DNA of 15,608 nt from Sphingobacteriales bacterium (GTDB taxonomy: Bacteria > Bacteroidota > Bacteroidia > Chitinophagales > UBA2359), in contig JADKCK010000087.1 in the NCBI GenBank assembly GCA_016718845.1, positions 1 through 15,608 of the forward strand, in the 5' to 3' direction. Shown in pieces: positions 1-8,507 of the stretch. The first letter of the stretch is position 1, and the number at the start of each line of letters is the position of its first letter. A program made the position numbers and the translations under genes. Under the pieces are notes generated by a model that was not told the DNA's origin, searched no databases, and saw nothing but the letters and a program-made list of their open reading frames with translations.

Positions 1-446
1 GACCTGTTTGTTCGGGAGCAACAGCAAGCACCGTTAACTTAACTGCTACTGGTGGAGGCACTTATGCTTGGGCAGGCAGCAATTTAAGTAGTGCTACAGG
101 TGCTGCTACTACTGCCAATATCCCACCAAATACGCCTGCGGGCAATTATACCTATACCGTAACCGTTACCAACAACGGTTGTACCTCAACAGCACAAACA
201 ACGGTTGTAGTAAATAACGCAACTGCATCTGCTAATAACGATGGACCTGTTTGTTCGGGAGCAACAGCAAGCACTATTAACTTAACTGCCACTGGCGGAG
301 GCACTTATGATTGGGCAGGCAGCAATTTAAGTAGTGCTACAGGTGCTGCTACTACTGCCAATATCCCACCAAATACCCCTGCGGGCAATTATACCTACAC
401 CGTTACCGTAACCAACAATGGTTGTACCTCAACGGCTACTACCATA
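1..446 (+). repeat. Two near-identical 243-bp in-frame direct repeats
   Basis: Sequence from position 1 recurs from 244 with a period of 243 bp, exactly 81 codons. Over roughly the first 190 bp I count about a dozen mismatches, most of them silent third-position changes such as GGT/GGC and TAT/TAC. The encoded module starts PVCSGATAS and carries GNYTYTVTVTNNGC. It differs from the SprB-type modules downstream, which have diverged much further. More copies may lie upstream of the window. Confidence 0.85.
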
Positions 447-3400
447 GTGGTAGTAAACACCATTGCGGCAAGTGCTACCGCCATACAACCTACTTGCGCC
501 AATGGTGGCAACAGTGGCTCGATTGATGTAACGGTTTCGGGTGGCACGCCTGCTTTTAACTTTGCATGGTCGCCAGCTTTGCCCGCCACCGAAGACCCAC
601 AAAACGTAGGCGCCGGCAATTATACCGTAACAGTTACCGATGCGGCAAGTTGCTCAACAACAGCAAGCGTTACCCTTGACTTACCAGGTTCGGTTACCTT
701 AAGTATTAGCGGAACCGATATAAATTGCAACGGAGCAAATAACGGAACAGCCACTGTGGTGGCAAGTAATGGCACACCACCCTACACTTATGCGTGGGCA
801 CCAAGCGGAGGCAATGCCGCAACTGCCACTAACCTTGCCGCCAACACTTATACCGTTACCGTAACAGATGCTAATAGCTGCACACAATCGGCAGAAGTTA
901 CTATCATAGAGCCACCTTTGCTAACTGCCAACATTACTGCCACCGATGCAGCTTGTAATGGCGATAACGGAGCCTTAAACTTAACCCTTAGCGGCGGAAC
1001 TACCCCCTATAGCTTTGCTTGGAGCGGTGGATTAGGCAATACCGAAGACCCACAAAACGTAACGGCTGGCTCGTATACCGTTACCATTACCGATGCAAAC
1101 AGTTGCAGTACTATTGCTAACGCCACCATAACCGAACCGAGTGCCTTAATAGCTAGTATAACCGCTACTAATGTGTCGTGTAATGGGGCAGATGATGCCG
1201 ATATTGACTTAACGGTTTCGGGCGGAACAACACCTTATGCCTATAACTGGACACCCGCACTGCCTGCCATACAAGACCCCCAAAACGTGGCAGCTAATAA
1301 CTATACCGTAGCCATTACCGATGCCAATGGCTGCACTGCATCTGCCCAAACACAAATTACCGAACCTACACCGCTTAATTTAGTGGTAACAACATTGCCT
1401 GCATCGTGCAACAATGCCGCAACGGGCAGCATTGATTTAACAGTTAGCGGTGGTCAAACGCCTTATAACTTTGCTTGGTCGGGTGGGCTGCCTGCTCAAG
1501 AGGACAACTTTACCGCATCTGCCAATACCTACACAGTTACCGTAACAGATGCCAACGCCTGTACCGCAACTATTGCAGCCACAGTAGATGAACCCGCACC
1601 AATAAGCATCAACCTAACGCCAACACCCGTTAGTTGTAATGGTTTGGGCGATGGTAGCGTGTCTACGTCGGTAAATGGGGGTAATGCACCTTATAGCTTT
1701 GACTGGAATAATGGTGCCGATGATGTGCAAAACCCTACCAACTTATCGCCCAATAATTATGTGGTGACAATAACCGATGCCAACGGCTGTACCGCATCTG
1801 CCCAAACAAACATTACCCAACCCAACGCCATAAACCTAACTATTACTACCGTAGATGCTACTTGCGGAACCCTAAACGGCAGCGCAACAGCCACAGCAAG
1901 CGGCGGAACTGGCAGCTTTACCTACAACTGGCAAGCACCTATCAGCAGCACAAACGCCAACGCCAACGCATTAGGCGCAGGTAGCTATAACATTACCGTA
2001 ACAGACAATAGCGGTTGCACAGCTACCCAAACATTTGGCATCAGCAACGCCAACGGACCCGACATAACCAACTTTGTTATCAACAACGCCACCTGCGAAC
2101 AGCCCAATGGCAGCATTAGTTTGACCGTAACAGGTGGTACTAACTTTACATGGTCGCCTAATGTAAGTAGCACTAATACAGCTAACAACCTAACTGCTAA
2201 TACCTACGCCGTTACGGTATCCGACAACAACGGCTGTAGTGCTGTTGGCGCTTATACCGTCGATAACGAAGCATCGCCCACACTACAAATTGCCGATAGC
2301 CAAAATGCTACTTGTGGTTTGTCTAATGGCAGCATCACCCTATTAACTAATGGCGGAACAGGTGCTTTAACCTACACCTGGCAACCTAATATAGCCACTA
2401 ATACCACCGCTACTAACCTTGCAGCAGGCGTTTATAATGCCACCGTAACCGATTCTAATGGCTGTACCGACAATATATCGGCTACTATAACCCAAACTAC
2501 CAACCCTATTATACAAGTTGATGAGGTGATAGAGGCTACTTGCGGGCAAAATAACGGTGCTATCACTATAAGTGTATCGGGCGGAAGCGGCAACGAAACC
2601 TACGCTTGGACAGGTGGCGTTAGCAATAGCAACACAGCCAATAGCCTAACAGCCGCAACTTATACCGTTACCGTAACATCTAACGGATGTACCGACACCG
2701 AAACAATAGTGGTACCCAACTTGCCCGCACCACAGGTAGTTTTTGTTAGCGATACCAACCCAGCTTGCGGACAAAACAACGGAAGTATTATCTTTGACGC
2801 ATCGGGCGGAAACGGAACCCTCAACTACACCTGGACGAACAACCTAAGCACCACCGAAGCCGCTACAAACCTACCCGAAGGCACTTACACCATTACCGTT
2901 ACCGATGCAACAGGCTGCACAGCTACTGCAAGCCACCAAATAGCCAATCAATCTGCCCCAATAATTAGTAACCCAATAGCTACCGAAGCCACTTGTGGTC
3001 AAAGTAACGGCACAGCAAGCATTACCGTAACAGGTGGCGTAGCACCTTTAACCTACACCTGGACAAACAACGTAAGCAATACCGCATCTGCCATAAACCT
3101 ACCTGCTTTGGATTATACCGTAACCGTTTCTGATGCTAATGGCTGTTCGGCTACCGTTATCATCTCGGTTATATCGCCCAATGCACCCGCTTTGTCGCTG
3201 CAAACAGTTACACCCGAAACCTGCGAACTTAATAACGGTGCTATTACCGTAACAACAGTAGGGGGCGCAACGCCTTTAACATACACTTGGACAGATGCAG
3301 TAAGTACAACTACTACCGCATCTAACCTAAATGGCGGTACTTACACCATTACCGTAACAGACAACAACGCTTGTAGCGACCAATTAACCGTAACCGTCGA

Positions 3401-6400
3401 TTTGTTTGGCTCGCCAACACTTACAGAGCAAGCCGTAACGCCCGAAACCTGCTCACTATCAAATGGCAACATTAGTGTATTGGCTGATAACGGAACACAA
3501 CCTTATACTTTTGCTTGGACAGATGATATTAGCACCACCACATCGGCAACTAACCTTGCAGCAAACACTTATACCATTACCGTAACCGATGCCAACGGCT
3601 GCGCAAGCTCCATAGCGGTTGTGGTTGATGGTTTTGCATCGCCACAAATCACAAACAACACCATAACACCCGAAACATGCAGCAATAGCAACGCAAGTAT
3701 CGCTATTACTACCACAGGCGGAACAGGTGCATTGGTTTATACATGGAGTCCAAACGTGGGCAATGCCGCAACGGTTAATAACTTAGCCGCTGGCGATTAT
3801 TCGGTGACGATAACCGACACTAATTTTTGTACCGATACCCAAACTTTTACCGTTACCAACACACCAAGCCCAACCATAGCCATTAACCAACAAGTAGATG
3901 CCAATTGCGGACAAGCCAACGGCAGCGCAAGTGTAACAGTTACGGGCGGAACAGGTACGCTAACTTATAGCTGGGACGGTAGCCCAAGCAACACCAACGC
4001 CGCAACAGGTTTAGCAGCAGGTAGTTATGCCGTTACTGTAACCGATGCCAACAACTGTACCGCCGTACAGCCCATATCTATCAGCAACCTTGGCGCACCT
4101 AGCATCACTATTGTAAATATTACCGATGCAACCTGCTCGCAAGCCAATGGGTCTGCCCAAGTAACCGCAGCAGGCGGAAACGGAGCCTTAACATTCAACT
4201 GGTCGGGGGGCATTACCGATACCGATGGCAGCGTAAGTAATTTAGTAGCCGATACGTACTTTGTTACCGTAACCGATGCCAACAACTGTCAAGCTGTAGA
4301 AACTATTGTGGTAGATGATTTAGCCGGACCAAGCCTTATCGAGGATATTATTACCCCCGCAACTTGCGGACAAGCCAACGGAACTGCCAGCGTGTTTGCA
4401 TCAAACGGAAACGGGACGTTGACCTACGCTTGGTCGGGCGGTGTAGCAAGCAACAGTAACGCAGCAACTAATTTAATTGCCGATACTTACACTATTACCG
4501 TATCCGATGCCAATCAATGTACCGCTACAGTTAGTTTAATCGTGCCAGCATTAGGCGCACCCACTATCACAGGCAATTCTTCTTCGCCGGCTATTTGTGG
4601 GCAAGCCAATGGCGTAGCTTCTGTTACCGCAACAGGCGTAGGCACACTTAGCTATGCGTGGCAAAACAGCACAAGCATCACTAACCAAGCCGATAATCTT
4701 GTTGCGGGCGATTATACCGTAACAGTTACCGACAATACCACCAATTGTTCCACCACAACAGTCATAACTATAGGCTCGGCACCCGCTTCGATTGTTGCAA
4801 TAGACACCACTATCAACGCCACCTGCGGTAATAACAATGGCTCGGCTTTAATAGACGTTGAAGGACTATCAAGCAACTATACCTATCAATGGACTAACGA
4901 TGTAAGTACCAATATTTTAGCCACCGACCTTGCTGCGGGCGATTATACCGTAACTGTCACCGACCAGAATACTTGTACTACCGTGCTAAACATCACCATT
5001 GACGCTATCCCAACGCCAACGGTTAGCTTAGTATCGGTTACTAATGCCTCGTGTGGTTTAGCAGATGGGGTAATTACCGTATCGGCTACTGCCAGCACCG
5101 ATACTTTGTTTTATGATTGGACAGATGCCGTAAGCACCACCAATATTGCCGATAGCCTATTAGCAGGCAATTATACCATAACCGTTACCGACGATAATAA
5201 CTGTACAACAACGCTAACAGTAACCGTAAATAACAACGATGCACCCACAGTTAGCACCACCAACGGCACAACGGGCTGCGGATTATCCGAAGGAACCCTA
5301 ACAGCAACCGCTTTGGGCGGCACAGGCACACTTGATTATGCTTGGAGTAGCACACCTATCCAAAACACCGCCGTAGCTACTGCCCTAGCAGTTGGTACTT
5401 ACACCGTTACGGTTACAGACGATAATGGTTGTGTAGCAATAGGCACTGCAACAGTAGTAGGTGAGATAAGCGACCCCGTTTTGAGTTGCGGTACAAGCAC
5501 CGAAACCACTGTTACCTTTGTTTGGGACGCTGTATCAGGGGCAATTGGCTACGAGATAACCATTAATGGCAACACCGAAACCCTTACTGCCACCGACCTA
5601 CAATATACCGTAACAGGTTTATCGGCACAAACCACCGTAACAGCCACCTTAGTAGCCCTTGGCGGAGCAGATTGTGGCAACAGTAGCCCAATTAGCTTCG
5701 ATTGTCAGACTTTGCCAGCAGGTTGTCCAACTATTATCCCTCAAATTACCCTACCCGACTCTACACTTTGCCTAACAGCCAGCCCCATTACCTTAACAGC
5801 CACCCCAACAGGCGGCACGTTTAGCGGCACAGGCGTTACGGGCAGCACGTTTAATCCAACAACAGCAGGCGTTGGCAATTATAGCATCACCTACACCTAT
5901 ACCAACCCCGATGGCTGCATATATGTAGCCACGCATGGCGTAACGGTACTGTCAATGCCCCTTGCTAACTTTACCATGCCCAATGTGGTTTGTACCAATC
6001 AATCGGCAAGCCTAACATTTACGGGTACGCCCGCCACCAATGCCACTTATAGCTGGCTTATTGCCGATAATGCCCCGCAAACAGGCACAACAGCCACTGC
6101 AATATGGGCAACAACAGGGCAAAAAGACGTTACCCTAACCGTAACAACCACCGAAGGTTGTGTAGATGAGCTTACCCAAACCATTGGCGTATCCAACGTA
6201 ACCGCATCTACCGTAGCCGACCAAAGCATATTGTTAGGCACAAGCATAGCATTGCCCGTTACAGCCCAATCGGGCTTACAAGGTAGCCTAACATACACCT
6301 GGACACCCGACAACGGCACTTTAAGTTGCAACGATTGCATCAACCCCCAAGCAAACCCCACCGAAACAACCACCTACAACGTTTTAGTGGTAGATGAATT

Positions 6401-6728
6401 TGGCTGCGAAGCATCGGACGAGGTAATAGTAGCCGTGCGACAAGAAAATATTTTAGTGATACCCAACGCTTTTTCGCCCAACAACGATTTAATGAACGAT
6501 GTATTCCACATTAGTGGCTCAAACATTACCGAGTTTATCATGACTATATTTGATAGGTGGGGTCAAAAAGTCTATGAAACCAAAGCTACCAACCTAACCG
6601 AAGGCTGGAATGGCTTATACCCCAATGGCGAACCCGCCGAGTTAGGTGTATACGTTTATCAACTAACCGTTACATTTAGTGATGGTAAAACGCAATACGC
6701 TAAGGGCAATATAACTTTGCTTTGGTAA
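1..6728 (+). CDS. Giant SprB-repeat surface adhesin with gliding motility-associated C-terminal (T9SS type B) domain, 5' end outside window
   Basis: The frame is open from the first base to the TAA at 6726-6728, so the N-terminus and signal peptide lie upstream; the GTG at 447 is only an internal codon. At least 2241 residues are present. Order: two near-identical 81-residue modules (1-485); about 22 SprB-type modules of 72-80 residues (480-5480), each with a Cys near its start, an NG-rich turn, GG..P..Y.W, then YTVTVTD.NGC; an FN3-like domain (about 5490-5710); an Ig-like domain (5723-5955); a PKD-like domain (5956-6186); one more beta module; and a C-terminal domain (6444-6725) with IPNAFSPNNDLMND, IFDRWGQKVYET, GWNG and GVYVYQL. 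That last domain is the CHU_C/TIGR04131 type used for T9SS export and anchoring. In Flavobacterium, SprB is carried along the cell surface during gliding; here the role may be gliding, adhesion or a plain stalk. The paired cysteines suggest one disulfide per module. Family is sure, role is inferred. Confidence 0.93.
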   Translation, partial: PVCSGATASTVNLTATGGGTYAWAGSNLSSATGAATTANIPPNTPAGNYTYTVTVTNNGCTSTAQTTVVVNNATASANNDGPVCSGATASTINLTATGGGTYDWAGSNLSSATGAATTANIPPNTPAGNYTYTVTVTNNGCTSTATTIVVVNTIAASATAIQPTCANGGNSGSIDVTVSGGTPAFNFAWSPALPATEDPQNVGAGNYTVTVTDAASCSTTASVTLDLPGSVTLSISGTDINCNGANNGTATVVASNGTPPYTYAWAPSGGNAATATNLAANTYTVTVTDANSCTQSAEVTIIEPPLLTANITATDAACNGDNGALNLTLSGGTTPYSFAWSGGLGNTEDPQNVTAGSYTVTITDANSCSTIANATITEPSALIASITATNVSCNGADDADIDLTVSGGTTPYAYNWTPALPAIQDPQNVAANNYTVAITDANGCTASAQTQITEPTPLNLVVTTLPASCNNAATGSIDLTVSGGQTPYNFAWSGGLPAQEDNFTASANTYTVTVTDANACTATIAATVDEPAPISINLTPTPVSCNGLGDGSVSTSVNGGNAPYSFDWNNGADDVQNPTNLSPNNYVVTITDANGCTASAQTNITQPNAINLTITTVDATCGTLNGSATATASGGTGSFTYNWQAPISSTNANANALGAGSYNITVTDNSGCTATQTFGISNANGPDITNFVINNATCEQPNGSISLTVTGGTNFTWSPNVSSTNTANNLTANTYAVTVSDNNGCSAVGAYTVDNEASPTLQIADSQNATCGLSNGSITLLTNGGTGALTYTWQPNIATNTTATNLAAGVYNATVTDSNGCTDNISATITQTTNPIIQVDEVIEATCGQNNGAITISVSGGSGNETYAWTGGVSNSNTANSLTAATYTVTVTSNGCTDTETIVVPNLPAPQVVFVSDTNPACGQNNGSIIFDASGGNGTLNYTWTNNLSTTEAATNLPEGTYTITVTDATGCTATASHQIANQSAPIISNPIATEATCGQSNGTASITVTGGVAPLTYTWTNNVSNTASAINLPALDYTVTVSDANGCSATVIISVISPNAPALSLQTVTPETCELNNGAITVTTVGGATPLTYTWTDAVSTTTTASNLNGGTYTITVTDNNACSDQLTVTVDLFGSPTLTEQAVTPETCSLSNGNISVLADNGTQPYTFAWTDDISTTTSATNLAANTYTITVTDANGCASSIAVVVDGFASPQITNNTITPETCSNSNASIAITTTGGTGALVYTWSPNVGNAATVNNLAAGDYSVTITDTNFCTDTQTFTVTNTPSPTIAINQQVDANCGQANGSASVTVTGGTGTLTYSWDGSPSNTNAATGLAAGSYAVTVTDANNCTAVQPISISNLGAPSITIVNITDATCSQANGSAQVTAAGGNGALTFNWSGGITDTDGSVSNLVADTYFVTVTDANNCQAVETIVVDDLAGPSLIEDIITPATCGQANGTASVFASNGNGTLTYAWSGGVASNSNAATNLIADTYTITVSDANQCTATVSLIVPALGAPTITGNSSSPAICGQANGVASVTATGVGTLSYAWQNSTSITNQADNLVAGDYTVTVTDNTTNCSTTTVITIGSAPASIVAIDTTINATCGNNNGSALIDVEGLSSNYTYQWTNDVSTNILATDLAAGDYTVTVTDQNTCTTVLNITIDAIPTPTVSLVSVTNASCGLADGVITVSATASTDTLFYDWTDAVSTTNIADSLLAGNYTITVTDDNNCTTTLTVTVNNNDAPTVSTTNGTTGCGLSEGTLTATALGGTGTLDYAWSSTPIQNTAVATALAVGTYTVTVTDDNGCVAIGTATVVGEISDPVLSCGTSTETTVTFVWDAVSGAIGYEITINGNTETLTATDLQYTVTGLSAQTTVTATLVALGGADCGNSSPISFDCQTLPAGCPTIIPQITLPDSTLCLTASPITLTATPTGGTFSGTGVTGSTFNPTTAGVGNYSITYTYTNPDGCIYVATHGVTVLSMPLANFTMPNVVCTNQSASLTFTGTPATNATYSWLIADNAPQTGTTATAIWATTGQKDVTLTVTTTEGCVDELTQTIGVSNVTASTVADQSILLGTSIALPVTAQSGLQGSLTYTWTPDNGTLSCNDCINPQANPTETTTYNVLVVDEFGCEASDEVIVAVRQENILVIPNAFSPNNDLMNDVFHISGSNITEFIMTIFDRWGQKVYETKATNLTEGWNGLYPNGEPAELGVYVYQLTVTFSDGKTQYAKGNITLLW
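480..5480 (+). repeat. About 22 tandem SprB-type coding modules
   Basis: In-frame modules of about 72-80 codons that are diverged in DNA but constant in protein pattern: TC or SC near the start, NG(S/A/T), a GG turn, (L/P)xYxW, a spacer rich in N, T and A, then Y.VTVTD and a second Cys. This is the SprB repeat pattern (PF13573). In the first few modules the link ends in EP or QP and the Cys is followed by NG; from about module 7 on it is mainly CGQxNG or TPETC. That suggests at least two rounds of expansion. Confidence 0.85.
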
Positions 6729-6806
6729 CATCATCAATGCTTAAATAAGCATTCATCATCCATAAAAATAGCCTTTAGGGCAGATAATAAGCACTACCTA
6801 AACACA

Positions 6807-6847
6807 AATAATGGCTGTTAGCTTTGTGCTAACAGCCATTATTTTTT
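6807..6847 (+). terminator. Rho-independent terminator of the adhesin gene
   Basis: A perfect 16-bp stem (6807-6822 with 6828-6843; core ATGGCTGTTAGC) closes a 5-nt loop, TTTGT, and runs into T residues to 6847. It starts about 80 nt after the adhesin stop codon, the right place to end that transcript. Confidence 0.9.
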
Positions 6848-6890
6848 GTACAATGCTTAGTTTATTTTTTAGGGCAGATGGTATTGGATT

Positions 6891-6953
6891 AATGGTAAGT
6901 TATAAACTGTAAATGGTAAGTTGTAAATTGTAAAGGGTAAGTTGTAAATTGTA
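6891..6953. repeat. Three-unit 21-bp tandem repeat (lead-in array)
   Basis: Three units at 6891-6911, 6912-6932 and 6933-6953, each of the pattern AAkGGTAAGTT.TAAA.TGTA and differing by one to three bases. They run directly, through a 25-nt hybrid unit at 6954-6978, into the long array that follows. Aligned at AAGGGT, the third unit matches the long-array unit at about 12 of 21 positions, so the two arrays share length and register. Confidence 0.8.
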
Positions 6954-6966
6954 AATGTTGTGCGTA

Positions 6967-7553
6967 AAAGTATTTCTAAAGGGTGTGAAAGTATTTCTAA
7001 AGGGTGTGAAAGTATTTCTAAAGGGTGTGAAAGTATTTCTAAAGGGTGTGAAAGTATTTCTAAAGGGTGTGAAAGTATTTCTAAAGGGTGTGAAAGTATT
7101 TCTAAAGGGTGTGAAAGTATTTCTAAAGGGTGTGAAAGTATTTCTAAAGGGTGTGAAAGTATTTCTAAAAGGGTGTGAAAGTATTTCTAAAGGTGTGAAA
7201 GTATTTCTAAAGGGTGTGAAAGTATTTCTAAAAAGGGTGTGAAAGTATTTCTAAAGGTGTGAAAGTATTTCTAAAGGTGTGAAAGTATTTCTAAAGGGTG
7301 TGAAAGTATTTCTAAAGGTGTGAAAGTATTTCTAAAGGGTGTGAAAGTATTTAAAGGGTGTGAAAGTATTTCAAAGGTGAAAGTATTTCTAAAGGGTGTG
7401 AAAGTATTTCCAAAGGGTGTGAAAGTATTTCCAAAGGGTGTGAAAGTATTTCTAAAGGGTGTGAAAGTATTTCTAAAGGGTGTGAAAGTATTTCTAAAGG
7501 GTGTGAAAGTATTTCTAAAGGGTGTGAAAGTATTTCTAAAGGGTGTGAAAGTA
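6967..7553. repeat. 21-bp tandem array, about 28 units
   Basis: I count 28 full units and one partial unit. Each begins GTGAAAGTATTT and closes CTAAAGGGT. Units 1-9 and 24-28 look identical and are 21 bp long. Units 10-20 vary in length (22, 20, 23, 19 and 17 bp) through gains and losses in the A and G runs, and units 22-23 carry CC in place of CT. Each unit contains a small dyad, GAAA-N3-TTTC, and short A and T runs. The period is two helical turns, so the array could be curved. Two frames read open across it (heptapeptides KVFLKGV and CESISKG) only because 21 is a multiple of three. The indels break both frames, no start context is evident, and terminators flank the array. I take it as non-coding, together filling most of the 6729-7750 gap. 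Confidence 0.9.
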
Positions 7554-7682
7554 AAACGGTTACTGATAAAAGTAAGGAAATTGTTGATAAATGCTCCATA
7601 TTTATCAATCGGTATCTAAACTAAATGTGTCGATGTTATTTGGTTTATGTACAAGCTTTACAGTTTTATTATACAGCACAAA

Positions 7683-7716
7683 AAAGCGAGCTATCTTTTA
7701 TCAGATAGCTCGCTTT
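7683..7716 (-). terminator. Rho-independent terminator of the small exported protein gene
   Basis: A 14-bp perfect stem (7683-7696 with 7703-7716; core AGCGAGCTATCT) has a 6-nt loop. Read on the minus strand it ends in a run of six T (A run at 7680-7685 on the plus strand). It lies about 35 nt beyond the stop of the minus-strand gene at 7751. Confidence 0.88.
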
Positions 7717-7750
7717 ACTAGTAACTAATACACCAACAATGGTTTATAGT

Positions 7751-8269
7751 TTAGTCGTGTTTCTTTTTTTTCTTACCTTTTTTAGGTTCTTCGGCTTCGG
7801 GTTGTTGGGTGGTGGTAGTAGTTGCAGATGCAGCGGTTGGAGCGGGCTTTTTAACATGTTCTTTTACGTATTTATACTGCGAAGAGCAAATAACGTTCAC
7901 CCAATCGGAGCCAATCAAGGCAAAAATGCAGTTAGGGTTTTCGCCCGACTTTTGAATTTCCATCGGAAAGTCTCTTTTGTCAATAGGGTCGTAGGCACGT
8001 AGGGTATAATTGCGGGTATTTAGCTCCCTATTAGCAATAATTTTTATGCTTGTTGGCGTATCGGTATGTAGCAAGTTATCGCCAACGTTTAGCGTCATGT
8101 AATCAAGGTTAATACTAACAATAGCGGTTGCTATATCGCTGTTAGGTGGCGTTGGGAACTCGCTTTTGGGTGCGCCATACTCTTCTAAACCCAAAGGTTG
8201 TGCCAATATGTTGCTAGCACCTACAACAAAGGTAGCAGCAAGAAGGAAGAAAAACTTAAGTGTTTTCAT
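7751..8269 (-). CDS. Small exported protein with lysine-rich C-terminal tail, function unknown
   Basis: 172 residues. I do not recognise the family. Residues 1-23 form a signal peptide (MKTLKFFFLLAA, hydrophobic to ILA, then Q24), so the mature protein is periplasmic or exported. The middle part (about 45-130) looks like a compact beta-rich domain with two cysteines, C114 and C128, that could pair. From about 140 the chain is low in complexity: a P/A/T stretch, TTTTTQQ, an acidic PEAEEP, then PKKGKKKKKHD at the end. The basic tail might bind nucleic acid, polyanions or the envelope; this is a guess from composition. The ATG is chosen because the signal peptide starts there. Its own terminator follows. 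The protease gene upstream ends about 115 nt away on the same strand, so read-through from it is possible. Confidence 0.8.
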   Translation of the reverse strand: MKTLKFFFLLAATFVVGASNILAQPLGLEEYGAPKSEFPTPPNSDIATAIVSINLDYMTLNVGDNLLHTDTPTSIKIIANRELNTRNYTLRAYDPIDKRDFPMEIQKSGENPNCIFALIGSDWVNVICSSQYKYVKEHVKKPAPTAASATTTTTQQPEAEEPKKGKKKKKHD

Positions 8270-8385
8270 GATGATATCTGGTTGATAATGTTATTGTTAA
8301 GAGGGATGGAGATTATTTTACTATTTGTGGTAGCAAGTGCCCCAATTTTCATGTTTTACTTTTGACGTTAGATAAGGTGTTTCGT

Positions 8386-8507
8386 TTAATCGTTTATCCA
8401 CAAAATCTTTTGTTGGCGTTGTTTGTTGGCTACTTTTATGCGTGCCACATAAACGCCCGATGGGGTGCCAATATTGTGCAAAGGCAAAGTATTATTGCCT
8501 GTTGTTA
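8386..8507 (-). pseudogene. Out-of-frame C-terminal tail of the protease T9SS sorting domain
   Basis: On the minus strand, from 8505 down to the TAA at 8388-8386, a different frame encodes 39 residues: TTGNNTLPLHNIG, then TPSGVYVARIKV and KQRQQKILWIND. This is just what should follow GQMIANAN in a type A sorting domain, with the usual G.Y...I and a basic ending. Putting back one base at the AAC-TAA junction (8505-8510), for example making AAC-CTA-ACA, joins the two parts into one domain. I see no slippery heptamer, so programmed slippage is unlikely. A real mutation or a base-calling error both fit. Confidence 0.8.

Noticed and set aside
6967..7553. CRISPR-like array
   Set aside because: The units abut with no unique spacers, and no cas genes are in the window.
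6955..7619. Open frames across the 21-bp array encoding KVFLKGV or CESISKG heptapeptides
   Set aside because: Any 21-bp repeat without a stop gives open frames in phase. The 17- to 23-bp units break these frames, several frames on both strands are equally open, and no start context is seen.
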